NCBI GenBank assembly: GCA_003990745.1
Contig: RBNI01007028.1
Coordinates: 1-10,728 of the forward strand
DNA from: Jimgerdemannia flammicorona
Lineage: Eukaryota; Mucoromycota; Endogonomycetes; Endogonales; Endogonaceae
Direction of reading: 5' to 3'
DNA length: 10,728 nucleotides
A program made the translations under genes and the position numbers. Shown one piece after another: positions 1 to 8,120 of the stretch. The notes below the pieces were generated by a model. That model saw only the letters and a program-made list of their open reading frames with translations, was not told the origin of the DNA and did no database searches. The stretch's first letter is position 1; each line of letters opens with the position of its first letter.

Positions 1-25
1 CCCCCCCCCCTTCTCTCATTCTCTC
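1..25. other. C homopolymer and CT-rich left edge
   Basis: Ten consecutive C residues are followed by a short CT-rich stretch that ends where the copia LTR begins. In a region this poor in GC, a C10 run exactly at the boundary looks like a contig or read end. The 15 bases after it are too short to identify the flanking sequence. Confidence 0.5.
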
Positions 26-184
26 TGTTGAAATATCTTAGTTATAACAACTTGATATATAGTAGTATGGCTTAATTATATTATTATTTATAAATATTAT
101 TAATATATATAAAAGTGTATAAGTTAGTATTAATAAATAATACCTCTCTTTCTCTCTTCTCTCTACTCTTTCAAGTATTCTACA
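26..184 (+). repeat. 5' LTR of the copia element
   Basis: It begins TGTTGAAATATC, close to the usual TGTTG start of copia LTRs, and ends in ...TTCTACA just ahead of the primer-binding site. It aligns to 4715-4852 at roughly 85% by hand alignment over about 130 bases. Most differences are transitions, with the 5' copy usually carrying the A or T. It ends in a CT-rich R/U5-like stretch. The 5' copy is about 20 bases longer near its 3' end. Confidence 0.9.
103..115 (+). promoter_or_regulatory. TATA-like box in the 5' LTR
   Basis: The segment ATATATATAAAAG lies in the middle of the LTR and is preserved in the 3' copy (about 4793-4804), upstream of the CT-rich tract. Position and sequence suit the U3 promoter of an LTR element. 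The surroundings are so AT-rich that chance TATA matches are common, so support comes mainly from conservation between the two LTRs. Confidence 0.45.
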
Positions 185-190
185 ATAAAA

Positions 191-208
191 GATTATAGGC
201 CCTGCTAG
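191..208 (+). other. Primer-binding site of the half-tRNA initiator-Met type
   Basis: Six bases after the 5' LTR lies GATTATAGGCCCTG. It matches the complement of the anticodon stem-loop of eukaryotic initiator tRNA-Met (GGTTATGAGCCCTG in yeast) at 11 of 14 positions. Two of the three mismatches are G-to-A changes expected from RIP. Priming from an internally cleaved initiator tRNA is known for Drosophila copia and relatives. This pairing supports the LTR boundary at 184. Confidence 0.7.
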
Positions 209-364
209 TAAAAACAGATAACAATAATACTCTTCTAACATATATACTATACTATATAAATATATCAAACCTAATAGATATATTAAGTATATATCTACCA
301 AGTAGTACAAGTAGAATAGAACCTAGAATCAATACTAGCAGTACATATAAGTATATTTAATATT

Positions 365-864
365 ATGATCACAGCTATGACCATTCTTGCAGTAGTACCA
401 ATAATGATAAAGAGGATAATTCCTATCTTTCATAGTAAGAATTATGCTATTCAGGTGTATTATATGAAGAATCTCTTAGAAGAATATAGTCTAGAGGATG
501 ATGAAAACAAGATTCTAGCCCTCACATATAGTCTCTCTAAGTATACAATATGGTTATCACTACTATGAGGAAATCTGACAAACTATTAGACTATAAGTAT
601 ATCATCATGAGCCTTTTAAATAAGAAAATGAGGCTGGGGGGCAATAATGACAATAAAGATAATGAGAAACTCTTCTATAGAGTATGTGGACAAGACAAAG
701 ACAAGCTGAACAAAGAATGAGAGCAAAAATAGTATGATAGTCAGAACAATAGTCAATGAGTCAAATTTGATAGTAAATACTTCTACTATAATAAGTATAG
801 ATATCACAAGTAAGACTATAACTGAAAGAAGAAGGAAAAGAGTAGTTAAAAGTAGACAAATATA
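365..864 (+). pseudogene. Gag remnant of the copia element
   Basis: An open frame of 67 codons starts with ATG at 365 and ends at a TGA (566-568). The stretch reading IPIFHSKNYAIQVYYMKNLL resembles the N-terminal segment of copia Gag proteins, which bind the genomic RNA and assemble the particle. Downstream, to the protease, the sequence is Lys- and Ser-rich in translation and broken by stops. No clean CCHC zinc knuckle can be read; a weak candidate near 593-640 (YKY.., HHE) needs frame changes. The space of about 500 bases is short for a complete Gag, so part may be deleted. The assignment rests mostly on position between the primer-binding site and protease. Confidence 0.45.
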
Positions 865-1229
865 GTGAATGTTAATAGCAATAAAAGCAACAAAGGTTTA
901 TTTTTTATAGAAGTAGCAACCTATTTATATATAGAGAGAGATTTAGGAGTAAATTTGAGAAACACATTTATACTAATGAAAAATATTGACATAAATATCA
1001 ATGTCAATATAAGCTATATACTGAGTACTTATATATATAGTAAAGAAGTCTGGGTTATGGATTCTGGTACAATATAGTATATGATAGTATACTGTAAGTA
1101 GTTCTCTATATATAAGAAATTTAAGCACTCTATACTTATCAAACTAGATAACAATAATATCATCTATGCTCAAGATAAGGGTAATATTGATATATATTTT
1201 ACAGAAAAGTCAATGAAATCTCAGGTACC
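865..1229 (+). pseudogene. Copia aspartic protease remnant
   Basis: Frame 1 reads WVMDSGTI at 1051-1074, then a stop, then YMIVYCK, and further on IKLDNNNIIYAQDKGNIDI. This matches the copia protease pattern W-x-x-DSGAS-x-HM followed by a glycine-rich strand. The catalytic DSG triplet is intact (about 1060-1068) and the conserved Ala after it reads Thr. The enzyme would release Gag, protease, integrase and reverse transcriptase from the polyprotein. Stops at 1075 and 1099 sit inside the domain, so no functional protein is possible. The segment upstream (865-1040) is Asn/Lys-rich with no recognised motif. Confidence 0.8.
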
Positions 1230-2250
1230 TTCATGAATATACTATATACTCTAGATATAGGTAAGAATCTCTTTTCAATAGGCCAGATAATGGCTCAAGG
1301 AGATAAAGGAGTAAATATATAATTGAATAGTGTAATAGTAATTAATTTAAGGAATAATAAGTTAATATATACATCAAAAAAGGAGAACTTATATAAAATC
1401 AATAGTATACTAAGTAGTTCATGATTTATATATTTTACTATAACTAGAGAGAATCTCCGGTATATATAGTATGAATACTTTGGACATATCAGTAAGATAA
1501 GTCTAGAACAGATGATGAAAAGTAGTATAGTGAGAGAATCACCAGACTGTATATCTCTGAATTTCTTTTACAATATATGTATAGTAAATAAGGTTTCTTA
1601 GTAATCTTTTCAGAAATAGATAAAGCAAGTAGTTAGTAATCTCAATATAATACATATAGATATTTGTAGTTCTATATAAATGGTAATATATTCTAAGATA
1701 AAGTATTTTATTATCTTTATTGATAATTATACTTACAAAGTCTATATATACTTTCTTATATATAACAAAAAATAAGACATTCAAAAAATTCTAAGAATTC
1801 AATACAACTATAGAGAAAAAAATGAGATATAAGATACAGACCTTATACTTAGATAATGGTAAGGAATATATCAATAAAGTCTTCAGATATTTTTTAAAAA
1901 AGTATGATATCTAGTACTCTATAATAGCTCTCTATATATCTGAACAAAACAGTATAGGAGAATGCTTTAATCAAATAGTAGTAAAGATAGCTCAAATAAT
2001 AATATATATAATCAGCTTATTGTACTCCTTCTGGATCAAAGTAGTGAAAATAGTAATATATATCTAAAATTATTATATTTTTTAAGCTCTAAGTAAAGAT
2101 TCTAGTAGATCCAGCAGATTTAGTAATTATCAATTCAAAAACAATCAATAATTTAAGAATAATTAACAATTTAGAAATGATCCTAGAAATAATTAGTAAT
2201 CTAGAAATAATAGTAATCTTACTCTTGAGAAATTATAAAGTAGAGACAAG
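1230..2250 (+). pseudogene. Copia integrase remnant (HHCC and DD35E core)
   Basis: Frame 3 from 1230 reads like the pre-integrase segment (TLDIGKNLFSIGQIMAQG), then YFGHISKISLEQMM at 1476-1517, equivalent to the family's W-H-x-R-F-G-H, and an S-P-D-C and C-x-x-C-like region. The first catalytic Asp lies in HIDIC (GAT 1659-1661). The frame then shifts by an indel. In frame 1 the second Asp is in LDNGKEY (GAT 1852-1854) and the Glu in QNSIGECFNQ (GAA 1960-1962), exactly 35 residues apart as expected for DD35E. The first His of the HHCC region has become Tyr (CAT/CAC to TAT), a C-to-T change. The enzyme would insert the cDNA into host DNA. Confidence 0.85.
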
Positions 2251-2877
2251 TCAGATATTTTATATCTATAAATATTTATGAGCAAGGTTTACATTTTGGA
2301 TAAAGGTAGCAATAGAGACAAATTTGAGCCTAAAGCAGATAAGTATATACTCCTTGAATATGATAGAGTAGTATACAGATTGTGGAATCTGCAGAAATAT
2401 TATGTAGTTATCTCTTATGATATTTAATTTAAGAAGACTAAGCAGAAAATTTGTATAAAAATTCTTATCTCAATTAACCCAACAGTATAGCTAGTGACAA
2501 CTATACCAACTTCAAAGGCAAACAGAATAGTGCCTATACCAGTATTAGCACCAGTACAATTTATATATATATGTACTAATGAGGATATCAGAGCCAAGAA
2601 TTATGAAAATTATAAACAAAGATGACAATGAGAATATCTCTCTAAAGAGAAAAAAAAACAGTACAAATCTAGATAACAAAATGAAGTCAAAGTGAATTTA
2701 GAAGGTTATTGGGACCAACCTAAGATATTCTATTGCAAATATTATATAAATTATATCTATAAGTATACTTATATAGCAATAACTAGTAAGCTAGTAAAAA
2801 ATGATAAAGTTATGTATTTAGATAATAAAAAGGAGTGAAAAAAGACTATAGATAAGAAATATAATTTACTTATTAGG
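2251..2877 (+). pseudogene. Integrase C-terminal and linker region of copia Pol
   Basis: Frame 1 shows DKFEPKADKYILLEYDRVVYRLWN from 2317 on, matching the conserved copia segment downstream of the integrase core (family form: K-F-x-P-R-x-x-x-G-I-L-x-G-Y). It is followed by VVISYDI, as in the family's V-V-x-S-R-D-V. From about 2470 to 2870 the translation is a low-complexity, charged, poorly conserved linker, normal for copia between integrase and reverse transcriptase. It contains an A-rich run near 2649-2660 and several stops. Frame 1 is shared with the integrase core upstream and the reverse transcriptase downstream. Confidence 0.65.
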
Positions 2878-3858
2878 AATAATATATGAGATTTAGTCTC
2901 TCTTCTAGCAAATCAATAGGCAATAAAATCTTATTTAATATATAAAGTTAAATATAATAACAATAGTAATATAGAGTAATATAAAGCCTGATTTGTAGTA
3001 AAGAGATATTTACAAGAATATGGTATAGACTATATTGAGACCTTCTCTCTAATATTCAAGCTTACTTTATATAGAATACTTCTTATAATTAAAGCTAAAT
3101 ATAATTATGAAATCTACTAAATAGATATTAAGATAGTCATTTTGAATGGTAATATAGATAAGGAGGCTATATATCTATCAACTACAAGAATATGAACTAT
3201 GTAATAACAGAAATAAGCTCATATATATATTATATAAAGATCTCTATAGTATCAAATAAGTAGTAAGGCTGTAGAATCAAAAATTGACAAATATCTCTTA
3301 GATAACAGATTTAAGTATTGTAAGACTGATCTATATATATATATCTAATATACATCTTCAAAAATAGTATATCTAGAAATTTGAGTTGATGATATTATTT
3401 TGATTGAGATAATAAATAAGATTAATAATATAAAGATAATTCTATATCAGGAATTTAAGATAATAGATATAGATAGCACATTCTATCTTCTTGAAATATT
3501 GATTACATATAATAGATATGAATATATTATATACTTATCACAAGCTATATATTCAGACTATACTTAAATAATTTGATATAAGTGAATATAAATATATTAG
3601 AATACCTATAGAGATATCTGTAAGACTAAAGAAATCTAATACTATGATCAAAGATAACAATATCCCCTATTGGTAAGCTATAGAATCTCTCATATATCTT
3701 ATACTTGGAATAAGATCTGATATATTATATATGTATAGTCAATAAAGTAGTACAGTACTTATCCTGTTATAACAATTTACTTTAGATAATAATTAAGTAT
3801 ATCTTCAGATATATCAAAGGTACAGTATATTACTATATTTAAGTAATAATAATAATAG
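2878..3858 (+). pseudogene. Copia reverse transcriptase remnant
   Basis: Frame 1 shows the typical copia start N-x-W-D-L-V with Trp now TGA (2884-2886), then KVKYN, YKA..FVVKRYLQEYGIDYIETFS from 2980, and the motif A strand ending in IDIK with Asp at 3124-3126. The VDD catalytic box is at 3385-3393. The residue before it is TGA, fitting a lost Trp or Arg codon. Downstream in frame 2, ESLIYLILGIRSDI (about 3683-3724) matches the family block G-S-L-x-Y-L-x-x-x-T-R-P-D-I. The enzyme would copy element RNA into cDNA within the cytoplasmic particle. Many stops and at least one frameshift (between about 3400 and 3668) abolish it, although the catalytic aspartates survive. Confidence 0.9.
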
Positions 3859-4326
3859 ATTAAGTGGGAGTACTATAAGGCTATCTGGTATATATAATAT
3901 ATACTAGGTCAAAAATCTCAATAATCAGAACTCTACCAGTAGATACCACTTTAAAATCAGTAAAAATAGAGTCATTTTATAACAAATATATAAGTAATCT
4001 TTGGTAGTAATATTATCTATACAAGCAGAGTATTAAGTATTGTCTATGGCAATAATAGAAGCTATAAGGCTTTGGAAACTACTAAAAGAATTAGAATACA
4101 AGCAATGGTACTCTATGCTACTTCAACAAGATAATTAATATATGATTGCTATAGTAAAGAACCCTATACATCACACTAGAATGAAGCACATTGATATATA
4201 ATATTATTTTATATAAAAAATATGGAAAATGGTACTATATATTTAGAATATATTTCCAAAGACTATATGATGACAGATTTGTTAACTAAAGCCCTTCTAA
4301 AGGCTAAGTTTGACTTATATATATAA
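3859..4326 (+). pseudogene. Copia RNase H remnant and end of Pol
   Basis: STSRYHF (about 3936-3956) corresponds to the family block S-T-S-G-Y-x-F with Gly changed to Arg. LSIQAEY..LSMAIIEAIRLWKLL (from about 4013) matches S-x-x-E-A-E-Y with the catalytic Glu kept. HHTRMKHIDI (about 4171-4200) matches H-x-R-T-K-H-I-D-I. The frame then shifts and TDLLTKALLKAKF ends the homology, with TAA at 4324-4326. The first catalytic Asp block (D-A-D-W in the family) cannot be found near 3880, so it is probably deleted or mutated. The domain would degrade RNA in the RNA/DNA hybrid. The terminal TAA could be the natural stop or a mutated Gln codon. Confidence 0.85.
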
Positions 4327-4705
4327 GGAATAAGACTTACAGATAACTCTATACTAATAGAAACTATATATCAATAAGTAGCAATTCTATGATAGTAAGT
4401 AGTAAGTAACAATAATATATGTAGATATAATAGAAAGATTTTCAGAGTACTGAAAGCCTTTTACCATATCTTATATTATATATATATATATATCTCTTAT
4501 TAATATTACTAGTTTCATTCAGTTGTGAGTATTTATCTTTAATAATATTGCTCTAGATCTCTATCTTTCAATACTCTGTTTATCTATTTTTATACTTATA
4601 AGTAGAGAATTTCAATCTTTTTCAGTTATTTAGATAGTACTCAGTTAGTCATATTTAGTTAATCTTTTATTTACATATTCTACATATTCTGAAATTTATC
4701 TTATT
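4327..4705 (+). other. Non-coding 3' region of the copia element
   Basis: About 380 T-rich bases lie between the end of Pol and the 3' LTR. No open frame or envelope-like gene is seen. A six-base stem with a four-base loop (TTTCAG/CTGAAA, 4440-4455) and a direct repeat of TACATATTC (about 4672-4689) are present, but both are weak in such AT-rich sequence. Confidence 0.6.
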
Positions 4706-4714
4706 GAGTAGAAG
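4706..4714 (+). other. Probable polypurine tract of the copia element
   Basis: GAGTAGAAG directly abuts the 3' LTR, where the plus-strand primer of an LTR element must lie. Eight of nine bases are purines. The single T and shortness mean this rests mainly on location. Confidence 0.45.
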
Positions 4715-4852
4715 TATTGAAATATCTTAGTTATAGCAACTTGATATGTAGTAGTACAGCTTGAATATATTATCATTTATAAATATCATCAGAATATATA
4801 AAAGAACATTAGCTAGTATTAATAAACATTATCTCTCTCTCTCTCTTCTATA
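4715..4852 (+). repeat. 3' LTR of the copia element
   Basis: It aligns with 26-184 from the first bases through the TATA-like box and CT tract. The terminal TG of the 5' copy reads TA here, and the terminal CA (...TTCTACA) reads TA (...TTCTATA). Both are RIP-type transitions that would stop integrase from recognising the ends. It lacks about 20 bases present near the 3' end of the 5' copy. Confidence 0.88.
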
Positions 4853-5082
4853 ATACCCTCACTCCTTTATATTAGAATACTATTTAATCATTAATAACTA
4901 CTCTCTCTTATTACTTTTCTCATAGATCCTCTCTATTATATAGTAAAGTAACTACTCTGAGTACTCTATCCCCACTACTAGTTAGATAAAATGACTATTA
5001 CTAACTCCTTTTACTATACTATCTACTTTTCTAATTTTTTCTATCTTCTATCTTCAAATATTATAATGGTGATCTCAGAATA
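4853..5082. other. Pyrimidine-rich spacer without genes
   Basis: This stretch is rich in CT and TA steps (ACTCTCTCTTATTAC and similar), continuing the composition of the LTR end. No reading frame, RNA gene or repeat boundary is supported. Base composition rises visibly in GC from about 5085 onward, so the old junction with the next sequence is probably near there. Confidence 0.5.
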
Positions 5083-5749
5083 ATGACATCAGCACAGAAG
5101 ACAGCCTTTTCTTATAAGCTACCAGATTAGAGTACAAGAAGATTATATAGCATGACTCATCTGAGCTACAAGATGAGTAATAATGACCAACTATGAGTTA
5201 TTGTGACCATAAGATGGACATCTTGAGGAATATAAAAGAAGGATCAAGAAACTGCAGTATTAGTAATCTAAACAAAGCTTACAAATAGTTCTAAAGACTT
5301 ATTATAAACAAAATACCTGCTGCTTGCCAATCCTCAAGGTCCAGGAATCACTAAGGCCCCTCAGTCTAGGATACGATATTCCAAGACATCAGAAGAGCCA
5401 TGAGGACCTGCACAAGAAGGACTCTTAATCTTAATCTAGGTATTAGTAACTCTTATCATTATATCCTCTACTACTATAAAATAGAAACAAGGATCACCAT
5501 TGCTACCAAATACCTCTGGATGTAAGGAGTATGAAATAGGAAACCTCCTCTGCTGAGAATTCCCTCAGGCCAGTCAATAAGAAATACAAAATGTCACCTC
5601 CATGGATATATATGAAATAAGTATAACTAAGAAGATTCATTAGATCTTTAGGCATATACTATGGTCAATCTCCAACTTGGAATATACTAGGATCTCAGAC
5701 TTCCAGAAACTATCAGCCCACCATACCAATATACTAGAGGCCATAGTAG
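5083..5749. other. Unassigned sequence between the elements
   Basis: The composition resembles the downstream gypsy element rather than the copia element, and one of the window's three CpGs is here (5374). An ATG at 5083 opens frame 1, but that frame holds about fifteen stops before 5795, close to chance for this base composition. No motif is recognised in any frame. It could be decayed coding sequence continuous with the remnant at 5750-6159, part of a long LTR, or a third element. Confidence 0.4.
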
Positions 5750-6159
5750 CTACAGAAGCCCAGTCTACTACATATCACCCTCAATAGTGATAAGATAGAA
5801 GAGTTCTGGAACCCTCTCCTCAAGGACAATCCTGATCAATTTCTGCAAGAATTGATCTCAGCATTCCAAGGCTTCAGCATCTGGATTAAACCTCTTCAAG
5901 ACCCCACATTTGTCCCTTATTTTGTAGAAGAGAACCTCATAGATTGGAGAGCCCCTGCTACTGCCAAAAGAGATGATATTACCCACAATAATGTTATTAA
6001 CAATGATATCATCCCACTTGACATGCATGCCATATATATAATGAGATTGATGAAATGTTCACAGACCTCATCTCCTTCAAAAACATCCTATCTCTGATCT
6101 CTAGCCTTGATGATAGTGATGAAGATAATGCCCCCATGGTTCTGAACTTTCTGCTCTAA
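5750..6159 (+). pseudogene. Unrecognised broken reading frame upstream of the gypsy element
   Basis: Frame 2 is open from 5750 to 6097 (about 115 codons; first ATG at 5852) and reads like real protein: DKIEEFWNPLLKDNPDQFL, then PTFVPYFVEENLIDWRAPAT. Around 6035 the sense seems to pass to frame 1, where NEIDEMFTDLISFKNIL runs into an acidic stretch (SLDDSDEDN) and a stop at 6157-6159. A net shift near the TA-rich run 6031-6042 would explain this. Composition is balanced, with little low complexity. No family is recognised. It lies just upstream of the putative gypsy LTR, or inside it if the LTR is long. It may be a host gene fragment, the 3' end of another element, or a captured accessory gene. 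Confidence 0.4.
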
Positions 6160-6166
6160 GTTCTTA

Positions 6167-6264
6167 GTAACACTGAATTCTACTAGCATCCTTTTTCTGT
6201 GTAACTGTTATTCTTCTGGTATCCTTTTTCTGTATCACTGAAATTCTACTGATATCCTGAACTT
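6167..6264 (+). repeat. Three tandem degenerate copies of a 33-base unit
   Basis: Units at 6167-6198, 6199-6231 and 6232-6264 share the pattern GTAxCACTGAATTCTACTxGxATCCTTTTTCT with scattered differences. The first two share the exact ATCCTTTTTCT end, and the first and third share the CACTGAA and TTCTACT parts. Tandem units of this size in the U3 part of an LTR often bind transcription factors. That role here is inferred from position only. Confidence 0.7.
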
Positions 6265-6444
6265 ATGCAACCATTTGTACAGACACTTGAACTTGTACTT
6301 ACAACTATAGTTTTCTGTATTCCAGTATTTTATTTGGTTATTAAAATTTATATTTAGCTTTATAACTTAGTTATATTTCATATAAATACCCCTCTTATTT
6401 TCTTTGAAATAAAGTCAGTTCCAGTTCACTTACCCTCAATTTCA
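6200..6444 (+). repeat. Putative 5' LTR of the gypsy element
   Basis: The interval starts TGTAAC and ends TTCA, and contains the tandem units, a TATA-like box and a polyadenylation signal in the usual U3-R order, about 200 bases upstream of the first Gag-like sequence. No second copy exists in the window, so both boundaries are guesses from TG/CA ends. No clear tRNA-complementary primer site was found after 6444. The LTR could begin further upstream and include the unrecognised frame. Confidence 0.35.
6381..6413 (+). promoter_or_regulatory. TATA-like box and AATAAA signal
   Basis: TATAAATA at 6381-6388 is followed 20 bases later by AATAAA at 6408-6413. This compact arrangement is typical of the U3/R junction of LTR elements, which start and end transcripts in the same repeat. 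It supports placing the LTR here, ahead of Gag. Confidence 0.5.
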
Positions 6445-6660
6445 TGCAAGCAATCTAAGAGATAATAAGATAGTTTAAAGATAAGAAGTTCAAGGACCAT
6501 AAGACCTTAGGAAGGTATTCCAATAAGAATATACTTATAACAAACTTGTAGTTAGTCTAAGAGATATATCTTATAGAAAATCTGACATATTTGAAAGACT
6601 CAGCAACCACTATATGACAACTTGGTGCCTATTGGCTAATGATTCAAGATGAATCCCTTA
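6445..6660 (+). other. Leader between putative LTR and Gag
   Basis: Some 200 bases hold no convincing frame. The stretch ATCTAAGAGATAATAAGATAG after the putative LTR would be the place for a primer-binding site but shows no tRNA 3' end complement, possibly because G-to-A changes have hidden it. Short frame 3 pieces (KFKDHKTLGRYSNKNIL from about 6489) may be the decayed start of Gag. Confidence 0.4.
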
Positions 6661-7490
6661 CTTTCAAGCTGAAAAATGAATAACTACTACAATAACTACC
6701 CTGACTATAAGAGTCATCTCTGTAAGAATTCAAGATAAGATAGAAATACATTCCTCTACATTCTATGGATATACTACTGAAGATTCAATCCTGACCTTCA
6801 TTGAAGACTTTGAACAATTTGCTGCCATATGAGCCCTTGCCATAGATGTACAATTGGCCCTTCTACAGTTAGCCTCAGAGAATCTGCCAGAGATAAGTTC
6901 AATGCAGCCACTATTGCTGATACTGGTACAGCCAAACTTACCAACATGAAGACCTTCCTCAGAACTACATACTATACTGAAGAGATCAAGCAAGCTCTCA
7001 AGGATCAACTCAATACTATCTGTCAGAGACTTAGTGAAGATCCCAACTTATTCTACACCTGAATCTGCCACCAGATTGACTTGGCTGGCTATAATGATGC
7101 CCTCAAGGAACAAATAGCTAATTCAACCTTCCTCAAAAGAGTTCACTCTGAAATTTCCCTAGCAATCTGATCTACTCCAGCTGCTCTGGCTTTTGATCAG
7201 AAAGTGGTCTTTGTACAGAGATATTGGACTTTCAGATACCCTGCTGAACACTTAATGGAGAAAATAACTAACATCAAAATAGAGCCATCAAAGCCAATCA
7301 GTATCATACTCACCACAGTTGTAAACAGATAATTATCCTGACCTACTCCTAAGACAGCCAAAGCTGACCCAGTGGAGGAACTCACCAAGCAGTTTGCTGA
7401 GATGACTGCACACCTTGGTGATATTGTTAGAGAAGTCTGAAGTATCGATAGGAGATATTTGCAGCTATAACAGAAGAATGCAATATCATA
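6661..7490 (+). pseudogene. Gypsy Gag (capsid) remnant
   Basis: Frame 2 from about 6734 reads IQDKIEIHSSTFYGYTTEDS, then ILTFIEDFEQFAAI before a TGA at 6827-6829. Frame 1 takes over near 6885 with ARDKFNAATIADTGTAKL and runs through stops at 7060, 7171, 7330 and 7339 to about 7440, including LKDQLNTICQRLSEDPNLFY and the Trp/aromatic piece YWTFRYPAEHL. The pattern of a short F-x-G start, helices and a polar C-terminal part before a zinc knuckle fits the capsid part of Ty3/gypsy Gag, which packages RNA. No single residue is diagnostic, so the call rests on position and continuity with the knuckle. The start codon cannot be fixed. Confidence 0.72.
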
Positions 7491-7532
7491 TGCTTTAGAT
7501 ATAGAGAAGAAGGCCACTATGTAAAGAGTTGT
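7491..7532 (+). other. CCHC zinc knuckle of Gag with a lost cysteine
   Basis: Frame 3 reads CFRYREEGHYVKSC. The spacing is exactly C-x2-C-x4-H-x4-C, the nucleocapsid knuckle that binds RNA, but the second Cys is Tyr (TAT at 7500-7502). TGT to TAT is one G-to-A transition. A Thr/Arg/Lys-rich tail (METRCK-like) follows. This knuckle shares frame 3 with the protease and most of the dUTPase. Confidence 0.85.
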
Positions 7533-8120
7533 ATGACTGAAACAAGATGCAAAGCCCAACTAAGTAATACTATCAAAACCAGAGAATAAATCAATACAGT
7601 AGTCATCAAGGAGATTGATGATACTGATAATGAAGAATACTATGAGGAGTCTGAATTCTACTCTATTACTGAAGGTACCAGAACTCAGTCCAAGCTCTAT
7701 GATTAGAAGAGCAACAGAAAGCCAGTTGGAAGATCAAAGAAGACCCTAGCTGTCATTATTTAAAGCAAGACTCAACCCAAGGAAATTGATCAAAACATAG
7801 AGTTAGATGAAACTATCTACCAAATCATTAAAGACACTACTCTAGTCTCAGGAGAAAGTGAAATCAAGAAAGAACAGAAGCTGTATAAGACCAAGATCCA
7901 CCAGTATGATATCTATAAGGAGCTCAAGAAATAGAAGGTCAATACTACTTTTGGACAACTAGTCAAAGTCCCTACCTTTAGATAGTAGTTGAGAGTAAGA
8001 CTTACCACCACTACCAAGAATCAAGAACATAAGATTGTAGAAGCTCACAATGCACAAGAAGAATCTGAAGACTCAGGCAAAGAATCTGAAGACCAGTGCA
8101 AGATATCAGCCTATACTCTA
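7533..8120 (+). pseudogene. Pre-protease linker of the gypsy polyprotein
   Basis: Frame 3 continues from the knuckle with stops at 7587, 7704, 7761, 7932, 7983 and 7986, all TAA or TAG in places where Gln would fit. The first part is acidic (EIDDTDNEEYYEESEF), the middle is charged, and VNTTFGQLVKVPTFR (about 7938-7982) precedes the double stop. Many fungal gypsy polyproteins carry a short conserved block of this kind, L-x-Q-L-hydrophobic-x-x-P-x-x-R, shortly before the protease. An acidic repeat with EESEDSGKESED follows (8058-8094). Its function is unknown; it probably spaces Gag from the enzymes. Confidence 0.65.

Larger units (their letters stand above)
26..4852 (+). mobile_element. Full-length but dead Ty1/copia LTR retrotransposon
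   Basis: Two direct repeats (26-184 and 4715-4852) flank an interior with recognisable copia domains in the order gag, protease, integrase, reverse transcriptase, RNase H. That order, with integrase ahead of reverse transcriptase, defines Ty1/copia (Pseudoviridae). Total length of about 4.83 kb is normal for the family. Stops are frequent in every frame and the coding frame changes several times (frame 3 from 1230 to about 1670, frame 1 from about 1852 to 3400, frame 2 near 3668-4205, frame 1 from 4222), so the element cannot encode its own proteins. No matching 5-bp target site duplication is visible: the flanks are ctctc and atacc. Strong AT bias and Gln/Trp/Arg-to-stop changes indicate RIP-like decay. 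Confidence 0.93.

Noticed and set aside
38..310. Minus-strand frame across the copia LTR and primer site, rich in Tyr, Leu and Ile
   Set aside because: It is low-complexity translation of AT-rich LTR sequence, crossing the LTR and primer-binding site.
593..645. Possible CCHC zinc knuckle in the copia Gag (YKY.., HHE, GG)
   Set aside because: It needs two frame changes and several reverted codons; spacing cannot be verified.
4440..4455. Hairpin TTTCAG-AGTA-CTGAAA as a terminator or structured RNA
   Set aside because: A six-base stem is expected by chance in AT-rich sequence of this length, and nothing nearby needs a terminator.
21..4857. Target site duplication around the copia element
   Set aside because: The five bases before the 5' LTR (ctctc) and after the 3' LTR (atacc) do not match. 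Decay or a misplaced 3' boundary may hide it, so none is claimed.
5083..5790. Frame 1 from an ATG at 5083 as a decayed gene
   Set aside because: About fifteen stops in roughly 237 codons is near the chance level for this composition, and no motif is recognisable.
7197..7559. Minus-strand open frame of 120 codons over the end of Gag
   Set aside because: It lies opposite the Gag remnant and zinc knuckle and has no motif of its own; stop-poor antisense frames are common here.
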